From positions 6,694,001 through 6,758,000 of the forward strand of contig NZ_CP108454.1 of assembly GCF_036240795.1 (NCBI RefSeq): a stretch of 64,000 bases of DNA, given 5' to 3'. Position 1 is the stretch's first letter. Every line of letters begins with the position of its first letter. This stretch comes from Streptomyces sp. NBC_01268 (GTDB taxonomy: Bacteria > Actinomycetota > Actinomycetes > Streptomycetales > Streptomycetaceae). Under the pieces are notes generated by a model. It had not been told where the DNA came from. It saw only the letters and a program-made list of their open reading frames with translations, and made no database searches. The translations under genes and the position numbers were made by a program. Below, one piece after another: positions 28,908 through 36,623 of this stretch.

Positions 28908-28935
28908 CCGGTCGAGGGGGACGGCCCTCGACCGG
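28908..28935 (+). terminator. hairpin after 8-oxoguanine deaminase gene
   Basis: CCGGTCGAGGG (28908-28918) pairs with CCCTCGACCGG (28925-28935) around a 6-base loop, 16 bp beyond the stop codon. Confidence 0.75.
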
Positions 28936-29184
28936 TCGCCGCGGACCCGAGCGGGGTTCGCGGCAGCCCGACCGGGGGGTGACGTGCGCCCAGTCGTACG
29001 CACCCCCCGGGACGGTGAACGGTCTCCGTGCCCGACCCGGGCATTCCCCATCGGACACCCCGTCAGCGCCGCACCCCCTCCGCCGGCGCCGCATCGAGCC
29101 GCACCTCCTGCACCTCGCACCGCATCGCACCACCTCCCTGACACCCACGTCTCTGCCGACGTGTACCCGACCGGAGGAACCGCC

Positions 29185-30633
29185 GTGGCCGCCAAGCCCC
29201 AGGTTCGCAATGCACAAGACGCAGGGTCCGCCCCCGAGGCCCGGGACACACACCCGGTAGACGAGGTCCTGCCCCCACTGAAGATGCTCACCAGCGGCCT
29301 CCAGCACGTGGCCGCCATGTACGCGGGGGTCGTCGCCCCGCCGCTGATCGTCGGAGCGGCCGTGGGCCTCTCCGGAACCGAACTCACGTTCCTCACCGGA
29401 GCGAGTCTCTTCACCGCCGGACTCGCCACCTTCCTGCAGACCCTCGGCGTCTGGAAGATCGGCGCCCGGCTGCCGTTCGTCAACGGCGTCACCTTCGCCG
29501 GCGTCGCCCCGATGCTCGCCATCGCCGACACCACGAAGGACAAGGCCGACGCCCTGCCGGTGATCTTCGGCGCGATCATCGTCGCCGGACTCCTCGGCTT
29601 CCTCGCCGCCCCCTTCTTCTCCCGGCTCGTGCGGTTCTTCCCGCCGGTCGTCACCGGCTCCGTGATCACCCTCATCGGGGTCTCCCTCCTCCCGGTCGCC
29701 TTCGGCTGGGCCCAGGGGCCCAACCCCCAGGCGGACGACTACGGTTCGACCACCTTCCTGTCCCTCGCGGGCGTCACCCTCGTGATCGTGCTGCTGCTGC
29801 GGCGCTTCACCCGCGGCTTCCTCAAGCAGGTCGCCGTCCTCGTCGGCCTCGTCGTCGGCACGCTCATCGCGATACCGTTCGGCGTCACCGACTTCACACC
29901 GGTGACGGAGGCGGACATCGTCGGCTTCCCGAGCCCGTTCCACTTCGGCGCACCCCAGTTCGCGGTCGCCGCGATCATCTCCATGTGCGTGGTCATGCTG
30001 GTCTCCATGACCGAGTCGACCGCCGACATGCTGGCGCTCGGCGAGATCGTCGAGCGGCCGGCCGACGAGAAGACGATCGCGGCCGGACTGCGCGCCGACA
30101 CCCTCGGCTCCGCGCTCAGCCCGCTCTTCAACGGCTTCATGTGCAGCGCCTTCGCCCAGAACATCGGCCTGGTCGCCATGACCCGGATCCGCAGCCGCTT
30201 CGTGGTCGCCTGCGGCGGCGGCTTCCTGGTCCTCATGGGCCTGTCGCCGGTGGCCGCCTCGCTGATATCGGTCGTGCCCCGGCCGGTCCTCGGCGGCGCG
30301 GGCATCGTCCTCTTCGGCTCGGTCGCCGCGAGCGGCATCCAGACCCTGGCCAAGGCCGGCCTGGAGAAGGACAACAACGTGCTGATCGTCGCCGTCTCGC
30401 TCGCCGTCGGCATCATCCCGATCACGAAGCCGGAGTTCTACCACGCCTTCCCGGAGACCGCGAAGATCATCCTGGACTCCGGCATCTCCACCGGCTGTGT
30501 CGCGGCCGTCCTGCTCAACCTGGTCTTCAACCACCTGGGCAAGCGCCGTGACGACGACACCGTGACCGCGCCGATGGAGCCCGGCGACGAGATCTCCGAG
30601 ACCAGAACGGCCAAGGCGGCGCACGTCCACTGA
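29185..30633 (+). CDS. NCS2 family purine/urate permease (second copy)
   Basis: A 482-residue nucleobase-cation symporter-2 protein, clearly related to the one at 26049 (both carry HPVDE near the start, QHxAAMYAGVV, and GRLPFVN- or RLPFVN-type blocks). The key motif is AFAQNIGLVAMTRIRSR, and the Glu-bearing one is VVMLVSMTESTADMLALGEI. GTG 29185 is chosen since CGGAGGA lies 7 bp upstream; the open frame extends 200 bp further without homology. Two related permeases flanking the deaminase suggest either different oxopurines or different affinity. A perfect 16-bp hairpin follows it. Confidence 0.88.
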   Translation: MAAKPQVRNAQDAGSAPEARDTHPVDEVLPPLKMLTSGLQHVAAMYAGVVAPPLIVGAAVGLSGTELTFLTGASLFTAGLATFLQTLGVWKIGARLPFVNGVTFAGVAPMLAIADTTKDKADALPVIFGAIIVAGLLGFLAAPFFSRLVRFFPPVVTGSVITLIGVSLLPVAFGWAQGPNPQADDYGSTTFLSLAGVTLVIVLLLRRFTRGFLKQVAVLVGLVVGTLIAIPFGVTDFTPVTEADIVGFPSPFHFGAPQFAVAAIISMCVVMLVSMTESTADMLALGEIVERPADEKTIAAGLRADTLGSALSPLFNGFMCSAFAQNIGLVAMTRIRSRFVVACGGGFLVLMGLSPVAASLISVVPRPVLGGAGIVLFGSVAASGIQTLAKAGLEKDNNVLIVAVSLAVGIIPITKPEFYHAFPETAKIILDSGISTGCVAAVLLNLVFNHLGKRRDDDTVTAPMEPGDEISETRTAKAAHVH

Positions 30634-30655
30634 GCCACCGTCCGCAGCCCCCGCC

Positions 30656-30692
30656 CGCCCCGGGCCCCGCGCATGCCGCGGGGCCCGGGGCG
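30656..30692 (+). terminator. perfect 16-bp hairpin abutting the racemase-like start codon
   Basis: The arms 30656-30671 and 30677-30692 are perfectly complementary with a 5-base loop, and the right arm ends at the base before GTG 30693. It probably ends the permease transcript or limits readthrough. It would also bury any ribosome site of the next gene. Confidence 0.75.
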
Positions 30693-31358
30693 GTGGTGCT
30701 GGTCAACCCCAACACCTCCACGGCGACCACCCGGATGATGGCCTCCCTCGCCCGCCGCGCCCTCGCGGGCACCGGTCTGCCGGTCCGGGGCGTGACCGCC
30801 GCGCACGGCCCGACGATGCTGACCGACCCGGCCACCCTGCGCGCCGCGGTCCCGCACACCGTGGCCGCCGCGCGCGCCGCCCTGGCCGAGGGCGGCGCCG
30901 CGGCCCTGATCGTGGGCGCGTTCGGCGATCCGGGCGTGGCCGAGCTGCGGGCGGCCGTCGGGGAGGCCCTCCCCGTCGTCGGCATCGGAGAGGCCGCCCT
31001 CGCCGAAGCCGCGGCCGACGGGCGCCGCTTCGGCGTCGCCACGACCACCCCGCTCCTCGCGGACGCGATCACCGGCCACGTCGAGCGGCTCGGCCTCGGC
31101 CCGGGATACACCGGCACCCGATGCACCGCCGGCGACCCCCGGCGCCTCACCGCCCACCCCGAAGCGCTGCTCACCGCCCTGGAGGACGCCGTCCGCACCT
31201 GCGTCCTGCGGGACGGCGCGGAGGCGGTCGTCATCGGCGGTGGCCCACTGGGCGACGCCGCCGCCGCCCTGCGCACCCGCCTGCCCGTCCCCGTCATCGC
31301 CCCGATCCCGGCGGCCTGTACCCGGGTCGCCCGGCTCCTGGCCGCCGCCGGGGCCTGA
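30693..31358 (+). CDS. Asp/Glu/hydantoin racemase family protein
   Basis: A protein of about 221 residues of the Asp/Glu/hydantoin racemase superfamily. VVLVNPNTSTATTRMMASLA is the characteristic first strand. GGAAALIVGAFGDPGVAELR corresponds to the first catalytic region (where allantoin racemases carry Cys, here GAFGDPG without Cys). EAVVIGGGPLGDAAAALR has Gly where a second Cys is usual. Racemisation of allantoin or hydantoin fits the context, but lack of both expected Cys residues in my reading makes catalysis doubtful. No ribosome site precedes GTG 30693; the start is uncertain. Confidence 0.6.
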   Translation: MVLVNPNTSTATTRMMASLARRALAGTGLPVRGVTAAHGPTMLTDPATLRAAVPHTVAAARAALAEGGAAALIVGAFGDPGVAELRAAVGEALPVVGIGEAALAEAAADGRRFGVATTTPLLADAITGHVERLGLGPGYTGTRCTAGDPRRLTAHPEALLTALEDAVRTCVLRDGAEAVVIGGGPLGDAAAALRTRLPVPVIAPIPAACTRVARLLAAAGA

Positions 31359-31383
31359 CCGCCGCTCATCCCCCGCACCGCCC

Positions 31384-31962
31384 TCACCGCTCCAGCTCCA
31401 TGCGCCGCCCGCACTCGTGGGCCAGCGCCGGATACGCCGCCGCGATCGCCTCGTACAGCCGGCGGCGCAGCAGCCGCTCCGCCTCGGCGCGGCCGGTGTC
31501 GCCGTACAGCCCGTCGAGGAGCGTCTCGTACCGGGCGAGCGCCTGACGCAGGTAACCCACCTGCCAGCGGACCATCGCGCCCGCGGTGATCCCGCCGGGT
31601 CCGCGCGCCCCGAGCAGGTGCCGGTGACGCACCGCGCGGCGCTCCAGCTCGGCGGCGGGCAGCCGGGGGACCTCGATGGGCTCGGCCCGGATCGCCGCCA
31701 GCACCGCCCTGCGCCGCTGCTCGGCCCCCGCCCCGGCCGCCGCCGAGCCCCGCCCGGCGACGGCGGCGGTGTGGAGGAACTCCGGGGTGCGCTCGACCGC
31801 CTCGATCCGGGCGAGCAGATAGAGCCGCACCGGGGCGAGGGACCAGCGCCTCGGGTCCCGTCCCTGCACGTCGGCCTGACCCAGCAGCTCGTCGATCATC
31901 GCGTCGCTCCAACCGCGCAGGCGCAGCCCCAGCACGGTCACGTAGGTCGTACGGTCCGTCAC
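31384..31962 (-). CDS. hypothetical protein
   Basis: A 192-residue protein I do not recognise. It is rich in Arg, Ala and Leu and likely all-helical: VTVLGLRLRGWSDAMIDELL, SLAPVRLYLLARIEAVERTP, MVRWQVGYLRQALARYETLL and RRRLYEAIAAAYPALAHEC. There is no signal peptide or membrane segment. The N-terminal 'GWSDAMIDELL' could be a short HTH-like unit, but this is a guess. Codon usage is like the neighbours. It lies between the racemase-like gene and the lipoprotein gene, convergent to the first and divergent from the second. Confidence 0.6.
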   Translation of the reverse strand: MTDRTTYVTVLGLRLRGWSDAMIDELLGQADVQGRDPRRWSLAPVRLYLLARIEAVERTPEFLHTAAVAGRGSAAAGAGAEQRRRAVLAAIRAEPIEVPRLPAAELERRAVRHRHLLGARGPGGITAGAMVRWQVGYLRQALARYETLLDGLYGDTGRAEAERLLRRRLYEAIAAAYPALAHECGRRMELER

Positions 31963-32117
31963 GAATCCCCCTGAAGTCGACTACGGAGAGTGAGGGATCC
32001 AGTGAAGCGCACCCCACTGACAACGCCCCTCCCCGCCCGCCCCTTGTCGAGTCGCCCACCCCTGTGTCATACAGGTCCAGACCTTTCCCGGATCGCCCGG
32101 CCGGACGGAGGCGTCCC

Positions 32118-33173
32118 GTGCAACGCCCGCTCGCCGCAAGCCTGTTGACCTCGTGGACCGCAAGGACCGCAAGGACCGCAAGGACCGCAAGGACCGCAAC
32201 GAACGCAGCCGCCACCACCACGGTCGCCGGCGTAGTCACCACCGTCGCCGTCCTCCTCGTCCTCCTCGGCCTCGCGGCCTGTTCCGCACTGCCCGCGCAG
32301 GACACCAGCGCCCCGACCGCCCCCACCGGAGTCACCGCCGCCGCGGGCAGCGCCAGCACCGTGCACGTCATGTGGAGCGCCGCCACCGACGACCGCGCCG
32401 TCACCGGCTACGCCGTCTACCGCCAGGGCCGCAAGGTCAAGGACCTCCCCGCCGACACCCTCATGACCGACGTCACCGGCCTCGCCCCGGCCGCCCCGCA
32501 GACCTTCACCGTCCGCGCCCGCGACGCCGCGGGGAACCTCTCCCCGGACAGCGCCACCGTCTCCGCCACGACCCTCGCCGCCACCGCCGAGGACCGCACG
32601 CCCCCCACCCGCCCCACCGCCCTGCGCGTCGCCCCCGCCGGACCCGACGGCGCCACCCTGGCCTGGCGTCCCGCCCGCGACGACACCCGGGTCACCGCCT
32701 ACGACGTCTACCAGGGCGACGCCCGCGTCCACACCGTCCCCGGCACCGAGACCACCGCCCGGCTCACCGGCCTGCGCCCCGGCACCGCCTACTCGTTCAC
32801 CGTCCGGGCCCGCGACGCCGCCGAGAACTCCTCCCCGGACAGCGGCCCCGCCGACCTCACCACCGCCCCCGCCCCCGGCGCCCCGCCGAACACCGCGCCC
32901 ACCGCCGTCACCGCGAAGGCCACGAAGGGGGCCGTCACCCTCACCTGGACCCCGCCCCGCACCGGCGCCCCCGTCGAGGAGCACCAGCTCTACCTGAACG
33001 GCCGATTCGCCACCACCATCGTCTGGGGTGCGCAGCCCCCGCCCGGCCCCGTCACGTACACCCTCACCGTCCCCACCGCCCCCGGCACCCGCTACACCCT
33101 CACCCTCCGCGCCCGGCTCCCCGACGGCACCTGGGGTGACTTCTCGGCGCCGCGCACGGTGGTGACCCCCTGA
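32118..33173 (+). CDS. fibronectin type III domain lipoprotein
   Basis: A 351-residue exported protein. The N-terminus has an Arg/Thr/Ala repeat (TARTARTAR...) then a hydrophobic segment ending in the lipobox LLGLAACS, so Cys is the probable lipid anchor. Three fibronectin-III modules follow, seen from repeated VTGYAVYRQGRKV / VTAYDVYQGDARV / EEHQLYLNGRFAT and FTVRARDAAGNLSPDS / FTVRARDAAENSSPDS. No catalytic domain is present. It probably binds extracellular material or other proteins. GTG 32118 has CGGAGG 6 bp upstream. It is unrelated by sequence to its neighbours. Confidence 0.85.
   Translation: MQRPLAASLLTSWTARTARTARTARTATNAAATTTVAGVVTTVAVLLVLLGLAACSALPAQDTSAPTAPTGVTAAAGSASTVHVMWSAATDDRAVTGYAVYRQGRKVKDLPADTLMTDVTGLAPAAPQTFTVRARDAAGNLSPDSATVSATTLAATAEDRTPPTRPTALRVAPAGPDGATLAWRPARDDTRVTAYDVYQGDARVHTVPGTETTARLTGLRPGTAYSFTVRARDAAENSSPDSGPADLTTAPAPGAPPNTAPTAVTAKATKGAVTLTWTPPRTGAPVEEHQLYLNGRFATTIVWGAQPPPGPVTYTLTVPTAPGTRYTLTLRARLPDGTWGDFSAPRTVVTP
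32156..32200 (+). repeat. 9-bp in-frame tandem repeat in a signal peptide
   Basis: Five consecutive 9-bp units, four of GACCGCAAG and one of GACCGCAAC, encode the repeated Thr-Ala-Arg tripeptide in the positively charged start of the lipoprotein signal. Copy number changes would keep the frame and lengthen or shorten the basic part. Confidence 0.9.
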
Positions 33174-33228
33174 AGGGTGACCCCTTGAAGGCACGCACGC
33201 ACACCGCGTCGGAACTACGCTGGGAAGC

Positions 33229-35028
33229 GTGGCCGAGATCGTTCTCACCAACACCGGGCTCGCCGCGTTCCTGGAGGCGAGCCCCGAGTTCCGGGGCCCT
33301 GGATCGCGCAGGGCCGCCGATGCCGTGCTGGGCCTGCTCGCGCTGCGCGGGGCGGACCGGGCCACGGGGCTGCCCGAGCCGACGCCCACCCTGGTGCGGC
33401 GGCTGCTCGTGGAGGACCTGCCCGCCTTCGTGTGCGCGGCGCCCGAGGAGCTGGCCGCCTACCCCGCCGTGCTCCGGGCGCTCGCCCGCCGCTTCGACGG
33501 CGACGGCCGCACGGGCGTCGAGGGGGTGATCGGAGAGGCCGCCGACGACTTCGAACGGGCCATGGCCGACCCCGGCAACCTCACCTGGCCCCGCTGGTAC
33601 GCCCAGCTCCTGCGGGCCGACGGCACCGACCCCGACGACCCCGCGGCCGTCCGGGCCTGGCTCGCCCGGCTCGACGGGCCGCCGGTGCCCGACGGGGTGC
33701 GGCGGGCCGACCTCATGGGGCGCACCGCCCTCGCCGACGTCCTGCTCGCCGAGGCGCTGACCCGGGCCTATGTGCGCGACGCCGAACAACCGCCGCCCGC
33801 CGGACCGGTCCTGACCGACCACGACGTGGCCCAGGGGATCGGGACGGTCGCCGCCGCGCTGCTCGACCGGTGGACCGCCGCCGGCCTCGCCGAAGGCCTC
33901 ACGGGCGCCTACGCCCACCTCGCGCCCGGACCCGACGCCTTCCCGCACCTCGTCCTCGCCGACGCCCTGCTCGACGAACACCTCGACTACTACGGCGACC
34001 CCGCCGAGCCCCTGCCCCCGCCGCCGGAGGAGGCCGACCCGCCGGACCCGGAGGGCGACGCCGACCTGCTCGCCGCCGCCGTCGACTCCCTCGCCGACCA
34101 GGGCACGTACGGCAGTGAGGCCGCCCACCTGCTCTACACGCTCTACCAGCGCGGCTGCTCCGCCGAGTCCGTCGCCCGCCGCGCCGCCGAGTTCGAGGAC
34201 TGGCCGGTCGACCCGGCCCTGGAGGACGCCCCCGTCCGCGTACCGCCGCCGGCCTCACCCGCGTACACGACGCCGACCGCCGGCGAGCTGGCCCGCCTGC
34301 TCGGCACGCCGGGCGTCAACGACACCGACCGGGCCCGGCTCGACGGACCCGCCCACGAGCTGGCCGCGGTCGTCGACCGGCTGGCCTCGACCGCGCTCGT
34401 CTTCCGCCGCGGCGACGCCTTCGGCCTCACCCCCGACGGCTGCGCCGTCGTGCGCTACCTGCTCGCCGTCCGCGGGGTCGCCGTGCCCGACGCCGCCGAC
34501 ACCGCCGCCTGGGACGCGCCCACGCTGGTGGCCGCCGCCGCGGGCTGGCCCCCGGCCGCCGCCGAGCGGGTGCTCGGGGAGTGGCTGCGGTCCCTGGAGG
34601 CGGTTCCCGGCGACGTCGACGAGCAGGCCTGGACGGAGCTGCTCGGCGCCGTCGGCCGCGTCAACGCCGGCACCTCCGACGCGGTCGCCACCCGGGCGCT
34701 GCTCGACGTCCTCGACCTGTCCGCGGCCCCGGTCGGCGCCCTGCGCCGCGCGCTCGCCGACCCGGTGGCCGGGGTGCGCGCGGAGGCGGCCCTGCGGGCC
34801 CGGGGCGAGGACGTCGACCCGGAGTCGGTGCCGGCGTCCGCCCGGGCCCTGGCCGTCCTCGACGGGCTGCCCGGCAAGAAGGGGCCGCTGGAGTCCCGCC
34901 GTACCGCCTTCGACGCGGCGGCCGGGCGCTGGCCCGGCGGTTCGGCCGCGCTGGTGGCCGCGATGGCCGCGGCCGACCCGCACGAGACCGCGCGGGTCCT
35001 GGGGCCGCTGGGCATCGCCATGCCGTGA
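33229..35028 (+). CDS. hypothetical protein of 599 residues
   Basis: A large soluble protein I do not recognise. GTG 33229 gives VAEIVLTNTGLAAFLEASPE. The protein is rich in Ala, Asp, Glu and Leu and looks like an array of helices (ALLDRWTAAGLAEGLTGAYA, DADLLAAAVDSLADQGTYGS, EAAHLLYTLYQRGCSAESVA). The C-terminal end (LADPVAGVRAEAALRARGED) resembles a HEAT-like repeat. No catalytic motif, signal peptide or membrane helix was seen. It may be a scaffold or helical-repeat protein. Composition matches the host. It stands alone; a tandem repeat begins at its stop codon. Confidence 0.7.
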   Translation: MAEIVLTNTGLAAFLEASPEFRGPGSRRAADAVLGLLALRGADRATGLPEPTPTLVRRLLVEDLPAFVCAAPEELAAYPAVLRALARRFDGDGRTGVEGVIGEAADDFERAMADPGNLTWPRWYAQLLRADGTDPDDPAAVRAWLARLDGPPVPDGVRRADLMGRTALADVLLAEALTRAYVRDAEQPPPAGPVLTDHDVAQGIGTVAAALLDRWTAAGLAEGLTGAYAHLAPGPDAFPHLVLADALLDEHLDYYGDPAEPLPPPPEEADPPDPEGDADLLAAAVDSLADQGTYGSEAAHLLYTLYQRGCSAESVARRAAEFEDWPVDPALEDAPVRVPPPASPAYTTPTAGELARLLGTPGVNDTDRARLDGPAHELAAVVDRLASTALVFRRGDAFGLTPDGCAVVRYLLAVRGVAVPDAADTAAWDAPTLVAAAAGWPPAAAERVLGEWLRSLEAVPGDVDEQAWTELLGAVGRVNAGTSDAVATRALLDVLDLSAAPVGALRRALADPVAGVRAEAALRARGEDVDPESVPASARALAVLDGLPGKKGPLESRRTAFDAAAGRWPGGSAALVAAMAAADPHETARVLGPLGIAMP

Positions 35029-35198
35029 TCCGGCCGGGTGGCATGGCCCCGCCATGATCCGGCCGGGTGGGGGCACCCACGCCGTGACCGGACCGGCGGC
35101 GTCACCCCGCCGTGATCGGGACTGGCGGGCGTCGCCCCGCCGTGACCCGGTCCGGCGCGTCGCCCCGCCGTGACCGGCCCGGCGGCGTCACCCCGCCG
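35022..35198. repeat. degenerate tandem repeat across a convergent gene junction
   Basis: About six units of 28-31 bp, each of the form GCCGTGA-(C/T)CGG-CC-GG-(C/T)GG-CGTCACCCC, fill the space between the 3' ends of the 599-residue gene (plus) and the SGNH hydrolase gene (minus). The first unit contains the plus-strand stop (CCGTGA) and the last unit, read on the minus strand, encodes the final Thr-Ala-Gly and stop of the hydrolase. Units differ by several bases, so it is older than the 60-bp repeat at 7858. Confidence 0.8.
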
Positions 35199-36336
35199 TG
35201 AGGTACATCCCCGAGGCGCCCGCGCCCGCCGTGTTGCGGCAGCTGTAGTCACCGGTGGTGCGGGCGTTGATCAGCGCCAGACAGCGGCCCAGCGCGGTCT
35301 GCCCGTAGTAGTTGGGGTGCATGTCCTCCTGGAGCGGCCCCTGGGTCTCGTTCTGGTCGATCCAGCGCGCCCACTCGCTCGTCGAGGCCGAGGCCGGGAC
35401 GGTGGAGCTGACCAGTTTGCTGGCCTTCGCGCAGACCTCGCGGCCCTGGAGCATGTCGCGCAGATCCATGAACTGCGCGCCCTTGGCCCGTGCCACCGCC
35501 TTCAGACGGTTCGCGATCTGCGGGACGAGGGAGTCGCGGGCCCAGTCGGAGTCGGCGTTCCAGAAGGGGCAGCCGCCGGTGTTGGTCCGGGTCCAGCCGC
35601 TCTCGCCGTATCGGTTCTCCGTGGAGCGCGGGATGGGGGAGGGGTACGACTGGAGGACGATCCGGTAGTCCGCCGTTCCGTATCCGGCGCCGGTCATCAC
35701 GGCCCTGATCTCGTCGATCGACTTGCCGACGGCGGCCATCGCCCCGTCGATCTTCGCGTCGACGGCGGCCTGCTGGTCGTCGTGGCAGTAGGAGTACCAG
35801 ACGATGTAGTCGGTGGCGCAGGTGGTGATGACGTCGGCGAAACCGAGGTCGTTGCCGCCGATCGACAGCGCGATCAGCTTCACGTCGCGGGTGGCGGCGA
35901 CCGCCGCCAGCTGGTCGGCCTGCGGGGCCTCGCCCTTGTAGGCGACCCCGCCGTTGGAGGCGCGGAAGACGTTCCGGGTGGTGGCGCCGGAGCAGGCCAG
36001 GTTGATCTGCTCGGTGGCGAGGCCGCCCGCGCTCTTCACCTCGGCCGAGTCCGAGCGGTGGCAGCCGTCGGCCTCCGAGGCGCCGTACACCCGGCTCGGG
36101 TCGTAGCCGCTGCCGGTCCAGGCCCGGTCGGTGCCGTTGCGGCTGCCGCTGGTGGTCAGGCTGTTGCCCTGCCAGCGGCCGGCCTCGCCGGAGATGTAGC
36201 TGTCGCCCATGGAGACGACGGCGGTGGGACCGGAGCCGGGCGCGGCCATGGCGGGGGAGGGGGCCAGCGAGGCGAGTCCGGCGGCGAGGCACAGGGTGAG
36301 CAGTCCGCGCAGGGCGCGGTGGGGGGACGAAGGCAT
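35188..36336 (-). CDS. secreted SGNH/GDSL-type esterase
   Basis: A 382-residue secreted hydrolase. Residues 1-31 are a signal peptide (GLLTLCLAAGLASLAPSPAMA). VVSMGDSYISGEAGRW holds the nucleophile Ser46 in the GDSY block. LIALSIGGNDLGFADVI is the GGND oxyanion block. EDMHPNYYGQTALGR near the C-terminus gives the Asp and His of the DxxH motif. Several Cys pairs suggest disulfides. Streptomyces relatives act on esters and lipids outside the cell. AGGAG lies 8 bp before ATG 36336. The last codons are part of a tandem repeat. Confidence 0.9.
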   Translation of the reverse strand: MPSSPHRALRGLLTLCLAAGLASLAPSPAMAAPGSGPTAVVSMGDSYISGEAGRWQGNSLTTSGSRNGTDRAWTGSGYDPSRVYGASEADGCHRSDSAEVKSAGGLATEQINLACSGATTRNVFRASNGGVAYKGEAPQADQLAAVAATRDVKLIALSIGGNDLGFADVITTCATDYIVWYSYCHDDQQAAVDAKIDGAMAAVGKSIDEIRAVMTGAGYGTADYRIVLQSYPSPIPRSTENRYGESGWTRTNTGGCPFWNADSDWARDSLVPQIANRLKAVARAKGAQFMDLRDMLQGREVCAKASKLVSSTVPASASTSEWARWIDQNETQGPLQEDMHPNYYGQTALGRCLALINARTTGDYSCRNTAGAGASGMYLTAG

Positions 36337-36520
36337 GGCTGTGCTCCTGCGGTATGCGGTGCGCAGTGAGTGGGGGACAGCCGCCGGCCGGTGGCATGGC
36401 GGAATCTCGCACGGCACGACTTATTACCGCTAGGTAGCAGCGCGTCTCGGTTACGTCACGTGACTTGTGAAACGCCATGGATCGAAAGGTCGGGCAAACG
36501 TGCGAACGGCATGCGGAAAG

Positions 36521-36558
36521 GGCTCCGCCCCCGGTGCCTGGGCATCGGGGGCGGAGCC
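36521..36558 (-). terminator. strong hairpin terminator after aceB
   Basis: Arms 36521-36538 and 36541-36558 (18 bp) are complementary apart from one position that would be a G-U pair. The two-base centre means the innermost pairs open to form the loop. It lies about 65 bp downstream of the aceB stop codon. Confidence 0.8.
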
Positions 36559-36623
36559 GGTGCGCGCGAGCCGCGCGCGGGTGCGTGGCGCGTGAACGCC
36601 CTTGCTGTTCGGCCGCTGTGCGG

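Noticed and set aside
25047..29723. A 1558-codon minus-strand open frame across the uricase-permease region.
   Set aside because: It is antisense to four well-supported genes and has no homology of its own; long antisense frames are expected in DNA with GC-rich third positions.
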